A stretch of 64,000 bases of DNA from assembly GCA_015680865.1 (NCBI GenBank), contig JADAKE010000017.1:1-64000 (forward strand). Direction: 5' to 3'. Both the position numbers and the translations under genes were made by a program. This DNA is from Enterococcus lacertideformus. GTDB taxonomy: Bacteria; Bacillota; Bacilli; Lactobacillales; Enterococcaceae. Positions 61,994 through 64,000 of this stretch are shown piece after piece; position 1 is the first letter of the stretch; each line of letters begins with the position of its first letter. A model generated the notes under the pieces. That model ran no database searches and had not been told where the DNA came from. It saw nothing but the letters and a program-made list of their open reading frames with translations.

Positions 61994-62734
61994 TTAGTCT
62001 AATTCTTCTTTTTTACCTTCTTCTAAAAATTTTAGCATTTGTGGAGTCATTGTTAATTGTTCCAACAAATCTGGTCGGCGCTGATATGTCCTTCTTAAGG
62101 ATTCTTTCAATTGCCATTCTTCAATCAGCTTATGGTTGCCATTCATCAAGACTTCTGGTACTTTCATTCCATTGAATTCTGCTGGTCGAGTATATTGAGG
62201 ATACTCCAACAAACCGGTAGCATGAGAATCTGTTTGTGCTGAAATCTCGTTTCCTAGAACTTCTGGTAATAACCGAACTGTCGCATCAATCATGACCATT
62301 GCTCCTAGTTCTCCACCGGTTAGAACATAATCTCCCAATGAAACTTCATCGGTCACCAATGTACGGATACGCTCATCATATCCTTCATAATGCCCACAAA
62401 TAAACACCAAATGCTCTTCTTGCGAAAATTCTTCTGCCATTTTTTGGTCGAATTTCTTTCCTGCTGGATCAAGCAGGATAACGCGTTTTTTCACTTTTGG
62501 CGTAGCTTCGTTGATCGTCTGAATATTGTCATAGATAGGTTGAACTTTTAATAACATACCTGCACCACCACCATAAGGATAATCATCCACCGTTTGATGC
62601 TTATTATCTGAGTATTCTCTAAAATTAGAGACATGGATATCCAAGAGTCCTTTATCTACCGCTTTTCCAATAATTGATTCTCCCATCGGTCCTTCAAACA
62701 TTCTTGGAAACAGCGTCAATACATCAATCTTCAT
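61994..62734 (-). CDS. trmD: tRNA (guanine-N1)-methyltransferase
   Basis: An intact 246-residue enzyme: [39 protein letters not shown], then the knot region [13 protein letters not shown] and [18 protein letters not shown]. It methylates G37 of tRNAs, which prevents frameshifting. Its start overlaps the rimM end by 11 bases. A normal member of the rimM-trmD-rplS operon. Confidence 0.97.
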   Translation of the reverse strand: MKIDVLTLFPRMFEGPMGESIIGKAVDKGLLDIHVSNFREYSDNKHQTVDDYPYGGGAGMLLKVQPIYDNIQTINEATPKVKKRVILLDPAGKKFDQKMAEEFSQEEHLVFICGHYEGYDERIRTLVTDEVSLGDYVLTGGELGAMVMIDATVRLLPEVLGNEISAQTDSHATGLLEYPQYTRPAEFNGMKVPEVLMNGNHKLIEEWQLKESLRRTYQRRPDLLEQLTMTPQMLKFLEEGKKEELD

Positions 62735-63248
62735 CGTCGATCAATCCTTCTGGAATTTCTACTTGTACAACTCCATTTTCTAAATCGACGGTTTTGACTA
62801 CTGAATCAATATAAGGAAGTAGCACGTCTTCTTTTTTTGGTCTCTGAACTACCCAAACGTCATTTGCACCTGGAGAAAGAATTTCTTTGATTTTACCGAG
62901 TTCATTTCCTTCTTCATCCATTACTTTTAATCCAATGATTTCATGATAATAAAATTCATTTTCCTTTAAAGCCACAGTTTCTTCTTTTGAGACTTTTAAA
63001 ATACCATCGCGATATTTTTCAACATCATTGATAGAATGATGTCCTTCAAAACTTAATAAATCAAATTTTTTATGTTTGCGATGACTTTTGACTATTAATT
63101 CTATAGGTGCTTTTTTTTCTTGAAATAATGTGAGTACCGAACCTTTTTTATATCGTTCTTCTGGAAAGTCAGTGATTGAAATAACCCGTACTTCACCTTT
63201 TATTCCTTGGGTATTTACGATTTTCCCAACATTTAAATATTCAGTCAA
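62724..63248 (-). CDS. rimM: 16S rRNA processing / ribosome maturation factor RimM
   Basis: 174 residues. Translation is taken to begin at TTG 63248 (reads as [22 protein letters not shown]) with AAGGGGGATATAAG before it; an ATG further up has no site. The RimM N-terminal barrel is followed by the PRC-barrel part ([34 protein letters not shown]). It helps 30S assembly by binding S19. It overlaps trmD. Intact. Confidence 0.95.
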   Translation of the reverse strand: MTEYLNVGKIVNTQGIKGEVRVISITDFPEERYKKGSVLTLFQEKKAPIELIVKSHRKHKKFDLLSFEGHHSINDVEKYRDGILKVSKEETVALKENEFYYHEIIGLKVMDEEGNELGKIKEILSPGANDVWVVQRPKKEDVLLPYIDSVVKTVDLENGVVQVEIPEGLIDDED

Positions 63249-63400
63249 CTTATATCCCCCTTTTTTAACATAATGCTCAGCTAAACATTTATTGCTGAAT
63301 AGTGACACAGATTCTTTTTTACATATCTGTTTTATTTTAGCATTTGTCCATATGCAATTCTACTTCTTTTTTGTTCTTTCCACCAAGCACATACGACACA

Positions 63401-64000
63401 TTATTGATTCATAGAAACAGCCATTTTTAAAGCAGATAATGGATCTTTATGTGTAACTGTATATACATTTTTAGGCTCTTGCCAACTAACTTGTGTCGCT
63501 TGTTTTGATGTATCATTCATTTCGATCGTAATTTTTCCATATTTTTCAGGAGCAGGTAAGCTATCATTTTCCAAATAGGCAACAATTTCTTTTGCCAATG
63601 GTACTGGGTCTTGGCCTTCAATATTGCTTGCTCGAATACGAAGGTGCCAATTTCCTTCCTGCCATTCTAAAATACTCGAACCAGCAGCTCCTTGTTGATA
63701 GGCTGTAATATTGTATCCCAGATCAACTTGTCGTCCATTTGTATCTGTCGTAATTGGCTGCAAAGCATTGATTGCTTCTTGACTGCTAGCAAAACCATAC
63801 TGATAAAGATAAGAAGCAATCGGTGGTTCTTGATTCAACTCTTTAGCATTTAAACCATACATTGTCGGCAGATCATAATATAAAATTGAAAATCCTTGTT
63901 TTGTTTCTGCTGCAGCAATATTTAATTTTCCTGAAAAGATAGGAATCTCTTGTGGCATTGGTGTAGAGGGATATTTTTCTTTTAATTGTTCATAAGCAGT
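63401..64000 (-). CDS. Hypothetical protein, 5' end outside the window
   Basis: The frame is open from the window edge (YEQLKEKYPSTPMPQEIPIF...) to a stop at 63401, at least 199 codons. It contains LNIAAAETKQGFSILYYDLP, a repeat-poor beta-rich part and a C-terminal VYTVTHKDPLSALKMAVSMNQ. It may be a cell-surface or lipoprotein, but the N-terminus is not in the window, and I do not recognise the family. Confidence 0.65.
   Translation of the reverse strand, partial: TAYEQLKEKYPSTPMPQEIPIFSGKLNIAAAETKQGFSILYYDLPTMYGLNAKELNQEPPIASYLYQYGFASSQEAINALQPITTDTNGRQVDLGYNITAYQQGAAGSSILEWQEGNWHLRIRASNIEGQDPVPLAKEIVAYLENDSLPAPEKYGKITIEMNDTSKQATQVSWQEPKNVYTVTHKDPLSALKMAVSMNQ

Overview
The window reads as an accessory-rich piece of a low-GC Firmicutes chromosome, most likely Enterococcus of the E. 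faecium group. This rests on the intact ribosome-maturation genes rimM-trmD-rplS at the right edge, the enterococcal-style pilus locus with a class C sortase, and the Tn916-type conjugation genes. No rRNA, tRNA or CRISPR array was seen.

Layout. 1-5800: an IS110-type transposase tail, a frameshifted quinol monooxygenase, a nitroreductase with its MarR regulator, a free methionine-R-sulfoxide reductase, broken acetoin genes (alsD, alsS) and a broken acetyltransferase. 6531-13663: a sortase-assembled pilus locus (sortase, backbone pilin, minor pilin, tip adhesin with a von Willebrand A domain) in which only the sortase and minor pilin are intact. 13899-14621: a secreted protein of three near-identical 69-residue Cys-pair repeats. 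14879-15227: a relic of a DNA cytosine methyltransferase. 15975-22924: a broken GH63-like glycosidase, a lacZ with four lesions and a broken amino-acid permease, divergent from an intact AraC regulator. 24050-24360: a TnpB relic. 24615-32734: a glucuronate/fructuronate catabolic cluster (kdgK, eda, transporter, uxaC, uxuA, uxuB, gntR) in which eda, uxaC, uxuB and gntR are all disrupted.

33709-61523 is a 27.8-kb integrative and conjugative element (ICE) of the Tn916 type, inserted in the 3' end of rplS and bounded by 86-bp direct repeats with two mismatches. From left to right it holds a broken integrase, an excisionase, decayed regulators, and a redox cargo (old yellow enzyme, short-chain dehydrogenase, quinone-reductase-like dehydrogenase, nitroreductase, DJ-1/PfpI protein, acyltransferase, two ArsR regulators). 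Then come the conjugation module (TcpC to VirB4, TcpE, ArdA, TcpD, MobT relaxase, oriT, TcpA), a C5 methyltransferase and a broken thioester-domain adhesin. The two ArsR genes, the old yellow enzyme and the dehydrogenase share a 16-bp palindrome close to GTTYAA-N4-TTAAAC, so the cargo looks like one regulon. Outside the left repeat lies a decayed second copy of the adhesin in the same orientation, which suggests an older element once sat in the same attachment site.

The dominant theme is decay. About twelve in-frame stop codons and about seventeen frameshifts hit accessory genes, plus two in-frame deletions (alsS, eda) and one 23-bp tandem duplication (uxuB). The core genes rplS, trmD and rimM are intact. 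Acetoin production, lactose use, glucuronate use, the pilus and ICE self-transfer all appear disabled in this sequence. Whether the lesions are biological or partly sequencing error cannot be settled from the sequence alone.
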